Source: Reyranella aquatilis
GTDB taxonomy: Bacteria; Pseudomonadota; Alphaproteobacteria; Reyranellales; Reyranellaceae
Reading direction: 5' to 3'
DNA length: 64,000 nt
Assembly (NCBI RefSeq): GCF_020880995.1
Contig: NZ_JAJISD010000002.1
Span: 62,001 to 126,000 of the forward strand
Shown here one piece after another: positions 45,113 through 52,850 of this stretch (position 1 is its first letter; each line of letters begins with the position of its first letter). Position numbers and translations under genes: made by a program. A model generated the notes under the pieces. That model was given only the letters and a program-made list of their open reading frames with translations, searched no databases and was not told the DNA's origin.

Positions 45113-45865
45113 ATGACAGAGCCGCTGAAGGTGTTCTGGCAGCCCGGTTGAACCAGCTGCCTGAGACTCAAAGAGTTTCTATCGGTCCGTGGGATCGACT
45201 TCGTTTCCATCAATGTCCTTGCCGATCCCGCCGGTCTGGCCGAACTGCAGGCCCTGGGCGCGCGTTCCGTACCGGTGCTGTCGCGTGGCCAGGACTTCAT
45301 CTTCGGACAGAGCACGCGCGAGATCGTGGCCTTCCTCGGCCTGCAGGAAAAATCCTGCCCCGACCTGTCACCGCCTGAACTCTACGCACGGCTCGACCGG
45401 TTCATGACCGCGGCCATCGGACTCCTGCCGCTGATGCCGGACGATAAACTTCACGTTCACGTGCCCGGCCGCCCGCGCAGCTACCGGGCCCTCGCCTTCC
45501 ATCTCTTCCGGGTGGTCGCCGCTTTCCTCGATGCCCAGCAAGGGACGACCCTCGTGCAGGCGGCATTCCGCGAGGAGCCTGCGGCCGATGCCGGCATGGC
45601 GGAGATCGCCGCCTACGGTGCCGGCGTTCAGGCGCGTTTCCGCGACTGGTGGGCCCACGGCGACACGGACCCGGCCCGCCTGCTCCCGACCTATTACGGC
45701 GACCAGAGCCTGCACGAACTGCTGGAGCGCACCACGTGGCATTCCGGACAGCATGTCCGCCAGTGGATGATGCTGCTGGAACGGGAAGGGGTTGCCCACG
45801 ACCATCCTCTCGGCGAGGCCGATTTTGCACGCCTGCCGATGCCCGCGAACGTCTGGGACGGCTGA
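45113..45865 (+). CDS. Glutaredoxin-like/DinB fusion with in-frame TGA in place of the first CxxC Cys (candidate selenoprotein or pseudogene)
   Basis: A 251-codon frame. ATG at 45113 has GGGAGAG 6 nt upstream. Residues 1-75 look like a glutaredoxin domain: VFWQPG-TGA-TSCLRLKEFL, SINVLADPAG, ARSVPVLSRGQDF. The TGA at 45149-45151 is codon 13, exactly where related proteins carry the first Cys of CTSC; Cys16 remains. After it the frame stays open for 238 codons and continues into a DinB-like domain with His130 and an HSGQH pair (His210, His214) that should bind a metal. The DinB fold includes thiol S-transferases, so a thiol-handling enzyme is plausible. Selenocysteine (UxxC), a recent nonsense mutation and a base error are all open; a truncated start at GTG 45275 is a further possibility. 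Confidence 0.65.
45163..45179 (+). promoter_or_regulatory. Hairpin 11 nt after the in-frame TGA (weak SECIS candidate)
   Basis: GAGACTC / GAGTTTC (one G-U pair) with an AAA loop. It begins 11 nt after the UGA, the spacing known for the E. coli fdhF SECIS mini-helix. The loop lacks the G/U that SelB normally contacts, which argues against it. Confidence 0.25.
45182..45198 (+). promoter_or_regulatory. Second hairpin after the TGA with a GTG loop (weak SECIS candidate)
   Basis: TCGGTCC / GGATCGA forms seven pairs (one G-U) closing a three-base GTG loop. The loop starts 37 nt after the UGA, at the far edge of the range known for bacterial SECIS loops. A G and U in the loop fit SelB recognition. 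It is read by eye and could be chance in GC-rich coding sequence. Confidence 0.3.
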
Positions 45866-45934
45866 TTCGCAACTTCCGGGAGGGACAGGCGTTTGGTTTG
45901 CCAGACGACCAACCAGCCAGTCCGGAGGACAGAC

Positions 45935-46264
45935 ATGCGCACCAGCTACGCCAACGGCAAGGATCTCGCGAAGGAGATCTCGCTTCTCAAGGCCCAGCTC
46001 GAGGAACTCACGGAATCGATGGGTGGCGCAGGCCAGTCGGTGGTCGCCCGCGGCGAGGAAGCCGTCGAGGAGACCCTGAAGTCGGCCCGCGAACTGATCG
46101 CCAAGTACGGCGACACCGCCAAGGCCATCGCCAAGGACACGATCGATCTCAAGAACAAGGCCGCTGACAAGATCGTCGAGCATGCCGAGGCCCGTCCGAT
46201 CACGACCCTCGCCGCGGTCGTCGGTATCGGCTTCCTCGCAGGCTGGCTTTGTCGTCGGCAGTAG
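45935..46264 (+). CDS. DUF883/YqjD-like inner-membrane protein
   Basis: A 109-aa protein: an amphipathic coiled-coil body (KDLAKEISLLKAQLEELTESM, then repeated Lys/Ala/Asp helices) and one C-terminal membrane helix (TTLAAVVGIGFLAGWLCRR). This is the ElaB/YqjD architecture, membrane-anchored proteins known in E. coli to associate with ribosomes in stationary phase. ATG at 45935 is preceded by GGAGG. It is followed by a second small membrane protein, like the yqjD-yqjE pair. Confidence 0.88.
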   Translation: MRTSYANGKDLAKEISLLKAQLEELTESMGGAGQSVVARGEEAVEETLKSARELIAKYGDTAKAIAKDTIDLKNKAADKIVEHAEARPITTLAAVVGIGFLAGWLCRRQ

Positions 46265-46313
46265 CCCGCCGACGACCCGTATCGTACGGCCCGCAAAGGA
46301 AGCGAAACCGTCC

Positions 46314-46577
46314 ATGATCGGCCCCCTGCTCCGGGTCGCGGCAAGCGCTGCCGCGGCCCGTTCGCTGCGCTCCGCGGCCCAGGACGCGCTCAACCGCGCG
46401 CTCCTGACGGTCGGAGCAGCACTCGCGATCGGCGTCAGCGCCGTGTGCCTTTCCTTCTCCGCCTATGCGCTCCTCGAGCGCCAGCTCGATCCGGCCAGCG
46501 CCTCGGCGATCGTTGGTGCTTTCTGGGGCCTGCTGGGACTGGGTTATTTCGCGACCACGCGGCGGCGCCGCAACTGA
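46314..46577 (+). CDS. Small membrane protein (YqjE/holin-like position)
   Basis: An 87-aa protein with a basic/amphipathic N-terminus and two hydrophobic helices (LLTVGAALAIGVSAVCLSFSAYALL and SASAIVGAFWGLLGLGYFA), ending in RRRR-N. Size and location after a DUF883 gene recall YqjE-type proteins, but the match is by context. ATG at 46314 with AAAGGAAG upstream. Its last 34 nt overlap the converging AI-2E permease gene tail to tail. Confidence 0.7.
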   Translation: MIGPLLRVAASAAAARSLRSAAQDALNRALLTVGAALAIGVSAVCLSFSAYALLERQLDPASASAIVGAFWGLLGLGYFATTRRRRN

Positions 46578-47737
46578 AGCGGCGGCACCGAGGCGACGGG
46601 CGGCTTGACGGCCAGCCGTTCGCTGACCGGGCGATCTTCCGACAAGAGCACCGAGAGCCAGCGCAGCGACGGGAGATGTGCCGCAACAGTGCTCACGAGG
46701 ATGAGCAGCGGGACCGCGACGATCGCCCCCACAGCTCCCCACATCCAGCCAAGAAATGCCACTCCGGCAAACACCGCCACGGTATTGAGAGCGCACCGGC
46801 GGCTGACGAATACAGGCGTGATCAGCTGTGATTCCACAAAGTGGATCGCGGCCAGGATGAGCGGCGCCGCGAGCATGTGCATCAAGTCGTCGTACGTGAT
46901 CAGGGCGATCAGGGCGACGAGTCCGATGGCGACCGGCGGGCCCACGAAGGGCACGAAGGAGGCCAGTCCCATCAGCACTCCCCACAGCAGCGGATTTGGA
47001 AACCCCAGCAGGGCGAGCACGATGGTCGACGCCAGCGCCACCAGCGAATAGATCACCACGAGGGCGAAGAGATAGCTGCCGACCCGGTCGTTTATGTCGC
47101 GCATCACACGGGCCAAGCGGACACGAACGTGGAAACTGATCGGAACCCGCAGGATCTGCCGCTTGTGGTCGTTCCGGTGTGCCAGGAGCATGAACGCGAG
47201 GACGCCCGCGTAGCCCATCTGCAGCAGCAGCGCCGGCGTCGTACTCATCAGTTCCGATAGCAGGCTCTTGTCGCGTACGACAACTTTTTCCGGCGGTGCC
47301 TTCTCGGTCGCCGTCGCCGACGGCTGGGCCTGCGTCGCCTGTTCCACGCGATCCGTAACCTGCTTCACGATCGCCAGCGACTTGCGCAGGCCCTCGAGCT
47401 TGCGCTCCAGCGTGTACGTGAGATAGGGCGCCTGCTCCGCCCAACTTGTGAGCGCGGGCGTGGCGACGACGAGCAGCCCGGCCACGACGACTGCCAGCAA
47501 GGACACGGAGGCGGCGGCGGCCGCGGTCGGCCGCAGGTGCAGGCGCTCCAGCCTCTTGGCGACGGGCGTGAGGATGAGCGCCAGGACGATGGCCGCCGCG
47601 GTGGGGATCAGGAAGTCCCTCGCCAGATAGGCAATGACACCGACGGCGCAGATCGCGAGCACCATCAGGGGACGCCGGATGGCCGAGCCGCCTTGTACAT
47701 GGACAGTCGGCACGCGCAGGACTTGATTTTCGGCCAC
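46544..47737 (-). CDS. AI-2E family transporter (PerM-like permease)
   Basis: A 397-aa membrane protein of the AI-2E/PerM (UPF0118) family with about eight helices. Typical features are PLMVLAICAVGVIAYLARDFLIPTAAAIVLALILTPVAKRLER near the start, a cytoplasmic/periplasmic charged middle (QATQAQPSATATEKAPPEK), and GVLMGLASFVPFVGPPVAIG with the late HFVESQLITPVFVSRR. The substrate is uncertain; the AI-2 name is historical. The start is GTG at 47737 with GCGAGG 5 nt upstream. The open frame continues much further upstream, but that part is unlike the family. Confidence 0.9.
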   Translation of the reverse strand: MAENQVLRVPTVHVQGGSAIRRPLMVLAICAVGVIAYLARDFLIPTAAAIVLALILTPVAKRLERLHLRPTAAAAASVSLLAVVVAGLLVVATPALTSWAEQAPYLTYTLERKLEGLRKSLAIVKQVTDRVEQATQAQPSATATEKAPPEKVVVRDKSLLSELMSTTPALLLQMGYAGVLAFMLLAHRNDHKRQILRVPISFHVRVRLARVMRDINDRVGSYLFALVVIYSLVALASTIVLALLGFPNPLLWGVLMGLASFVPFVGPPVAIGLVALIALITYDDLMHMLAAPLILAAIHFVESQLITPVFVSRRCALNTVAVFAGVAFLGWMWGAVGAIVAVPLLILVSTVAAHLPSLRWLSVLLSEDRPVSERLAVKPPVASVPPLQLRRRRVVAK

Positions 47738-47850
47738 GGAACCTCGCTGACCCGCAGTAACGCCGTCGGCGAGAAGTCGTTCCGGGCGTTCCTCCCTGCG
47801 GGATACACCGTTTGCGCAACAGCGCGGGCGGACCCTAGGCTGAACGCCGC

Positions 47851-48903
47851 ATGCCGACTTACGCTGACACCGTCCCCGTGATGGAGCGCCACCGTTTCGA
47901 CGTGGACTCCCTCGACCGCTACTTCCGCGAGAAGCTGACAGGCTATCGTGGCGGGCTGGAAGTAAGGCAGTTCGATTCCGGCCATTCCAACCCGACCTTC
48001 TTCGTGGCCGCCGACATGGACGAGGGCCGTCGCGACTTCGTCCTCCGCAAGAAGCCGCCGGGCAAGCTGGTCCCCTCGGCGCATCAGGTCGACCGGGAGT
48101 TCCGCGTGATCTCCGCCCTCGCCTCGACCGACGTGCCGGTCGCTCCGGCACGGCTGCTCTGCGACGACGATTCCGTGATCGGCCAGATGTTCTACGTCAT
48201 GGAGGCCGTGCCCGGCCGCATCCTCGTGAACCCGGCGATGCCGGACCAGACGCCGGCCGAGCGCACTGCGATCTTCGATTCGATGAATGACGTGCTGGCC
48301 CGTCTGCACCGGGTCGATCCGGCGAAGGTCGGTCTCGGCGACTATGGCCGCAGGGGCCAGTACATCGCCCGCCAGATCTCGCGCTGGAGCCGGCAATATG
48401 CCGAACTCAAGACCGAGGAGATTCCGGCGATGGACAGGCTCTCCGCCTGGCTGCCGGAAAACATTCCTGACGACGGCGACCCGACGACCATCGTTCACGG
48501 CGACTATCGCCTCGGCAACCTGATCGTCCATCCGACCGAGCCGCGCGTGGTGGCGGTACTCGACTGGGAACTGTCGACGCTCGGCCATCCTTTGTGCGAC
48601 ATCGCCTACAATTGCCTCGGCTATCACCTGACGGAGCCGCCGCACGGCTTCGCCACGGTCGACTTCGCGGCGCTCGGCCTGCCAACCGAGCAGGACTATG
48701 TCGCCGCCTATTGCCGGCGCACCGGACGCGCGTCCATTCCGAACTGGAATTACTACGTCGCCTTCTCCCTGTTCCGTCTCGCCGCGATTGCGCAAGGCGT
48801 CTATCGCCGCGGCCTGCAGGGCAACTCGTCCAACCCCGAATCGATCAAGATGAGCAAGTCCGCACGAGAACGGGCCGAACTCGCATGGAGTCTGGTGTCC
48901 TAA
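47851..48903 (+). CDS. Aminoglycoside phosphotransferase-fold kinase (APH family)
   Basis: A 350-aa kinase-like protein. Features: [17 protein letters not shown] (nucleotide loop), [28 protein letters not shown] with the ATP-binding Lys, the catalytic [14 protein letters not shown], and the metal-binding [21 protein letters not shown]. This is the subgroup annotated near acyl-CoA dehydrogenases, not antibiotic resistance. Substrate unknown. ATG at 47851. It is divergent from the AI-2E gene and first in a run with a Bug protein and a hydrolase. Confidence 0.92.
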   Translation: MPTYADTVPVMERHRFDVDSLDRYFREKLTGYRGGLEVRQFDSGHSNPTFFVAADMDEGRRDFVLRKKPPGKLVPSAHQVDREFRVISALASTDVPVAPARLLCDDDSVIGQMFYVMEAVPGRILVNPAMPDQTPAERTAIFDSMNDVLARLHRVDPAKVGLGDYGRRGQYIARQISRWSRQYAELKTEEIPAMDRLSAWLPENIPDDGDPTTIVHGDYRLGNLIVHPTEPRVVAVLDWELSTLGHPLCDIAYNCLGYHLTEPPHGFATVDFAALGLPTEQDYVAAYCRRTGRASIPNWNYYVAFSLFRLAAIAQGVYRRGLQGNSSNPESIKMSKSARERAELAWSLVS

Positions 48904-48928
48904 GAAAAGCGTCCAGGAGGAAGCACGA

Positions 48929-49921
48929 ATGACGAAGAAGATCGGCCGCCGCACATCGATCCTGATGACCGGGGCGGCGCTTGCCACGCCGCTCGTACCC
49001 AGCGTCCGCGCCCAGCAGACCGGCCTGCCCGACAAGCCGCTGAAGATCCTGGTCGGCTTCCCGGCCGGCGGCGGCACCGACGTGATGGCGCGCCTGATCG
49101 CCGAACCGCTGAAGCAGCGCACCGGCCGCAACGTCATCATCGACAACAAGGCGGGCGCATCCGGCACCATTGCCGTCGGAGACCTGAAGAATGCCGGCAG
49201 CGACGGCACGACCATCGCCTATGTGCCGTCGGCCACGATCGTGCAGAGGCTCACCATGCCCTCCGTGCCGTTCGATCCGATGGTCGACATCGCACCCATC
49301 ACGCTGGCGGGAACGGTGCAGACCGCTTTCTGCGTATCGCCGACCATCGGGGTGAACGATCTCAAGGAATATGTCGAGTGGCTGAAGAAGAACCCGACTC
49401 GCGCCTCCTTCGGCACGACGGCGCTGGGCTCCTTCACGCATTTCTTCGGCGTCATGGCAGGCAAGGCCGTGGGCATTCCGCTCGAACCCATTCCCTATCG
49501 CGGCGCGGCGCCGCTGGTCGCGGACCTGCAGGGCGGCCACATTGCAGCGGGCTGCGGCGGCATCACCGACTTCCTGGAGCATCACCGCGCCGGCAAGGTG
49601 AAAGTCATCTTCACCTCGGGTGTGAAGCCCACGACCTCGGCGCCCGAGATCCCCACCATCACCCAACTCGGCTACCCGCAACTCTCCATCCTGGGCTGGT
49701 ACGTGTTCTTCGCCCCGCCCAAAACACCGGCCCCGCTGATCGACGCCTGGGGCAAGGAGTTGAAGGCGGTGCTGGCGATCCCCGAAATCCAGAGAAAGCT
49801 GGTCGAACTGGGCCTCGACGTCGAGACCTCCACGCCCGCCCAGTTCACAGAACGCATGACCGCCGATCTCGCACGCTGGAAGACGATCATCGATTCGATC
49901 GGCTATAAGCCGCAGGGTTGA
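48929..49921 (+). CDS. Bug/TctC-family binding protein (second copy)
   Basis: A 330-aa periplasmic protein. Signal peptide (SILMTGAALATPLVPSVRAQ), then LPDKPLKILVGFPAGGGTDVMARLIAEPL and NKAGASGTIAVGDLKNAGSDG. It resembles the Bug gene at 44110-45093, suggesting paralogy, and likewise has no TctA/TctB neighbour. AGGAGG precedes ATG 48929. The alpha/beta hydrolase follows 18 bp later and may process the bound compound. Confidence 0.93.
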   Translation: MTKKIGRRTSILMTGAALATPLVPSVRAQQTGLPDKPLKILVGFPAGGGTDVMARLIAEPLKQRTGRNVIIDNKAGASGTIAVGDLKNAGSDGTTIAYVPSATIVQRLTMPSVPFDPMVDIAPITLAGTVQTAFCVSPTIGVNDLKEYVEWLKKNPTRASFGTTALGSFTHFFGVMAGKAVGIPLEPIPYRGAAPLVADLQGGHIAAGCGGITDFLEHHRAGKVKVIFTSGVKPTTSAPEIPTITQLGYPQLSILGWYVFFAPPKTPAPLIDAWGKELKAVLAIPEIQRKLVELGLDVETSTPAQFTERMTADLARWKTIIDSIGYKPQG

Positions 49922-49939
49922 TCCCACGGAGACGAGTGC

Positions 49940-50680
49940 ATGCCGATCCTGAAAAGGCCCGATGCCGAGATCCACTACGAGGTTCACGGCCGGGGCTTTC
50001 CCCTTCTGCTCTACGCACCGGGGGGCCTGCGCTCGTCGATCGAATTCTGGGGACCGGCGGCCGACGGCACGCCGCGCGCGTGGATGGACCCGCGCGTGGC
50101 ACTGAGCGACAGGTTCACTGTCATTTCCATGGACCAGCGCAATGCCGGCAAGTCGGTGGCCGACGTGAAGCCCGACCATGGCTGGCACACCTTCGCTGCC
50201 GACCATCTCGCCCTCATCGACCATCTGGGTTTCGGGCAGTTCGCCGTGATGGGCGGCTGCATCGGTGGCAGTTACTGCTTCGAGGCGATCGAGCAGGCGC
50301 CGGACCGGGTCGCCGCCGCGGTCCTGCAGAACCCGATCGGCCTGTGGGAGAACCGCGACACGTGGGACGAGGCCGTGAAGGGCTACGCCGCGACCGTGCG
50401 GGCCCGGGATCCCTCGATCTCCGAAACCACAATCAGGAGCTTCGGGCAGAACATGTTCGGAGGTGACTTCGTCTTCTCCGTCACCCGTGACTTCGTGAAG
50501 GACTGCCGGACTCCCCTGCTGCTGCAACCCGGCACGGACAAGCCTCACCCTGCCCATACGAGCAACGAGATCGCCTCGCTCGCCCCCAATATCGAGGTCC
50601 AGAAGGATTGGCGGGCTCCACACTTCCTTCAGGAATCGATAAACCGTGTCCGCGCCTTTCTGGAGAAGCACACGGCATGA
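49940..50680 (+). CDS. Alpha/beta hydrolase with Cys nucleophile
   Basis: A 246-aa alpha/beta-fold enzyme. The oxyanion region is YAPGGLRSS, the strand-turn FTVISMDQRNAGKS, and the nucleophile elbow is G105-G-C107-I-G109, i.e. a Cys where most family members have Ser. The catalytic Asp and His are suggested by QPGTDKPHP and RAPHFLQ, but are not certain. Dienelactone hydrolase-type enzymes also use Cys. ATG at 49940 with GGAGACGAG upstream. Its stop overlaps the next gene (ATGA). Confidence 0.88.
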   Translation: MPILKRPDAEIHYEVHGRGFPLLLYAPGGLRSSIEFWGPAADGTPRAWMDPRVALSDRFTVISMDQRNAGKSVADVKPDHGWHTFAADHLALIDHLGFGQFAVMGGCIGGSYCFEAIEQAPDRVAAAVLQNPIGLWENRDTWDEAVKGYAATVRARDPSISETTIRSFGQNMFGGDFVFSVTRDFVKDCRTPLLLQPGTDKPHPAHTSNEIASLAPNIEVQKDWRAPHFLQESINRVRAFLEKHTA

Positions 50681-51051
50681 CGACCAGGCTAACGACTCTC
50701 GCGGCGATCCTTCTGACCGCGGCCTCCACACTCGCCCCTGTCGCCCAGGCACAGGAAGTCTGGGGCGCCGTCGCCACCGACAACGAGCGCCTGTTCGGCC
50801 TGTCGTCCGGCATGGCGACGCGCGAGGCCGCCGAGACCTCGGCCCTGGCGCAATGCGGGCCGCTCGAATGCGCCATCCGGATGTCCGCGCCGCAGCGCTG
50901 CATCGCCTACGCCCACAGCGACAACGGCCAGGCTTCGGGCTATGGCGCGGCCTCCACCCGGGCAGATGCCGAGCAGTCGGCCTGGAACGAGTGCAACGCG
51001 CGCGTTCCCAGCAATTCCTGCACGATCCGGGCGGCCCGCTGCTTCGAGTAG
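50677..51051 (+). CDS. Secreted DUF4189 protein
   Basis: A 124-aa exported protein: signal peptide (LTTLAAILLTAASTLAPVAQA, cut about residue 24), then EVWGAVATDNERLFGLSSGMATREAAETSALAQCG, the DUF4189 core, with five or more Cys forming disulfides in the periplasm. Function of the family is not established. ATG at 50677 overlaps the hydrolase stop by 4 nt. It is the last gene in the phosphotransferase-Bug-hydrolase run. Confidence 0.85.
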   Translation: MTTRLTTLAAILLTAASTLAPVAQAQEVWGAVATDNERLFGLSSGMATREAAETSALAQCGPLECAIRMSAPQRCIAYAHSDNGQASGYGAASTRADAEQSAWNECNARVPSNSCTIRAARCFE

Positions 51052-51066
51052 GCGGGCATCGGACTC

Positions 51067-51444
51067 CTAGAACTCGACCTTCGAGTTCGCCAGCAACCAC
51101 CGGCGGGCATCGTGGATCGAGCGGAAGACCTGTACGGGCCGCTCCTCCGACGTGAGCGACATGAAAAGCCTGCCGAGTTCGCCGCGATTGCCGTCCGCCA
51201 CGATGGCGAGCGGTCCTCGCGGTCGCTGAACGGGAGCGGACCGCAGGCGCTCGGCAATGCCCTCCAGCTCTTCCCTGCCGATCGACGACGTCGCCGACGT
51301 GATGTCGATGATCTTGCGGTAGGGCAGCGTGCCGGTGTCGATGAGCTCCTTCACCAGCAGCGCGAGGTCCTCGAGCGTGATGTCGCCCCGGGCCACCGCG
51401 ACGACCATGCGGTCCGGCGGGAAGATATCGAGCTTGAAAGGCAT
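51067..51444 (-). CDS. SpoIIAA/STAS-like protein (tandem paralogue 1)
   Basis: A 125-aa cytoplasmic protein of STAS/SpoIIAA-like form: LDIFPPDRMVVAVARGDITLEDLALLVKELIDTG, LPYRKIIDITSATSSIGREELEGIAERL, PLAIVADGNRGELGRLFMSL and RPVQVFRSIHDARRWLL. Families with this layout include lipid- or anti-sigma-related STAS proteins, but no partner kinase is seen. It is a paralogue of the gene 115 bp upstream (51560-51934). ATG at 51444. Confidence 0.75.
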   Translation of the reverse strand: MPFKLDIFPPDRMVVAVARGDITLEDLALLVKELIDTGTLPYRKIIDITSATSSIGREELEGIAERLRSAPVQRPRGPLAIVADGNRGELGRLFMSLTSEERPVQVFRSIHDARRWLLANSKVEF

Positions 51445-51559
51445 GCTACCTGATCGCGAAAGGCACCGGCGCGATCCTACGTCAGTCGCGGCTCAGGGGC
51501 GATCTCGTCCCCTTGCATCGTCACGGCAGAAAGATCGGCCGCCTGGCGCCCCGCTTGCC

Positions 51560-51934
51560 TCAGGCAATCGGGTGTTCGTCGAGCCATTTCCGCGCCGCGT
51601 GCAGGCTGTGGAAGACCTTCACAGGGCGCTCCGCGCTGGTCAGCTGGGCGAATGTCGAGGCGTTGTCGGCGGCCTGGCCGGGACTGACCACGAAAGCCAG
51701 CGCCCCACGCGGCCGGGAAACGGCGCGGGACAGGACCAGTTCGGCCAGCATATGCACGGCAGCGCTGTCGAGGGGCGCCGTCGGGGAGGCGATGTCGATG
51801 ATCTTGCGGTAGTGCAGCACGTCGCTCGCCAGGAATTGCTGGACCGACTCGCGGACGTCCTCGGCGGTGATCGCTCCCCGCACGACCGCGATGACGAGGC
51901 GGCTCGGGTGGAAGAAATCGATATGGATCGGCAT
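51560..51934 (-). CDS. SpoIIAA/STAS-like protein (tandem paralogue 2)
   Basis: A 124-aa relative of the previous gene with the same order: FFHPSRLVIAVVRGAITAEDVRESVQQFL, LHYRKIIDIASPTAPLDSAAVHMLAELVL, ALAFVVSPGQAADNASTFAQL and RPVKVFHSLHAARKWLDEH. The shared YRKIIDI and RPV-VF-S-H-ARKW cores show a local duplication with strong divergence elsewhere. Function unknown. It is divergent from the TTG-start membrane gene. Confidence 0.75.
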   Translation of the reverse strand: MPIHIDFFHPSRLVIAVVRGAITAEDVRESVQQFLASDVLHYRKIIDIASPTAPLDSAAVHMLAELVLSRAVSRPRGALAFVVSPGQAADNASTFAQLTSAERPVKVFHSLHAARKWLDEHPIA

Positions 51935-52031
51935 CTAATTGCGGTTCAGGTTGCCCACATTCCACCGCATGGGAGCGGCAGGCTGGCTGGCGATACCATG
52001 CCCGCCCGCAGCCGCAAACAGGAGTTGTCTC

Positions 52032-52838
52032 TTGGAGCAGATCGCCGTCGTCTTCGTTGTGGCCCTTGCGGCCGGTGCCGCCCTGTACCTGTTCGGCCGC
52101 AACGTGTCCTCCCGGCAGCGCCTGATCCGCTCCCTGGCGGCGGCCGTCGCCGGTGCCGTGGCCGCAGCCGGCGCGGTCTACGGGCTCCAGGCCCTGACGG
52201 GGGACGACACCCAGATGGTCGACAATGCGATGACCGAGGCCCGCACGCTGCCGCTGGTAGGGCTCGTGCTGGCCGACGTGCCCGATGCCGAGACACGGCT
52301 GCGAGCCTCGCTGAGGGAAGAGCTGCGCAATCCGACGACGCAGGGACCGCCTCGGCCGCTTGTGCTGATGAGCGAGCTGCGCGCCAAGCACATCGTGCCG
52401 GCGTTGCGCGCCGCCGACGCCGCCGATGCCGAGGGCGTCCTGGCCGCACGGATCGCGCTGATGCGGCATCTCGCAGGCACGAACGTCGCGGCCTGCCGTG
52501 AACTCGCGCTGATCGGCATCCAGAGGGCCGACCGGCTCGACGCCCAGGGCCAGAAGCTGATGCGCGACATGCTGACGGCGATGGAAAAGGCCTACCGCAC
52601 GGGCCGCGCAGCCCTCAGTTCAGGGGCAGCCCAACCGCCGGTGCCGAACGACACCGAGGCGCGCACTCTTCTCGTCGAGGCCGGCCTCGCGTCGTCCGAT
52701 TTCGAGAAGCTGCAGAATCTCGCGAAGCTGTCGAACGAGGAAGCGTGCGAACTGGGAATTCGCCTGAACGGCGCACCCGGCAAGCTGCCGCCGGACAGGG
52801 CGGGCGGCCTCGCGCGCTATCTTGCGGCCGCGCAGTAG
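52032..52838 (+). CDS. Membrane-anchored hypothetical protein (TTG start)
   Basis: A 268-aa protein with two N-terminal hydrophobic helices (IAVVFVVALAAGAALYLFG and SLAAAVAGAVAAAGAVYGLQAL) and a long alpha-helical, soluble C-terminal part containing AELRAKHIVPALRAADAADAEGV-like (MSELRAKHIVPALRAADAAD) segments. I do not recognise the family. TTG at 52032 is the best start because AGGAG lies 8 nt before it, while earlier ATG/GTG codons have none. It converges with ybaK (12 bp between stops). Confidence 0.7.
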   Translation: MEQIAVVFVVALAAGAALYLFGRNVSSRQRLIRSLAAAVAGAVAAAGAVYGLQALTGDDTQMVDNAMTEARTLPLVGLVLADVPDAETRLRASLREELRNPTTQGPPRPLVLMSELRAKHIVPALRAADAADAEGVLAARIALMRHLAGTNVAACRELALIGIQRADRLDAQGQKLMRDMLTAMEKAYRTGRAALSSGAAQPPVPNDTEARTLLVEAGLASSDFEKLQNLAKLSNEEACELGIRLNGAPGKLPPDRAGGLARYLAAAQ

Positions 52839-52850
52839 GACGAAGCGACC

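Noticed and set aside
47740..48151. Upstream extension of the AI-2E permease frame (another 138 codons)
   Set aside because: It overlaps the phosphotransferase gene, is Arg-rich and unlike the family; GTG 47737 has a ribosome binding site.
47851..48903. Aminoglycoside resistance kinase
   Set aside because: It belongs to the APH fold but to the subgroup tied to acyl-CoA metabolism; nothing indicates drug modification.
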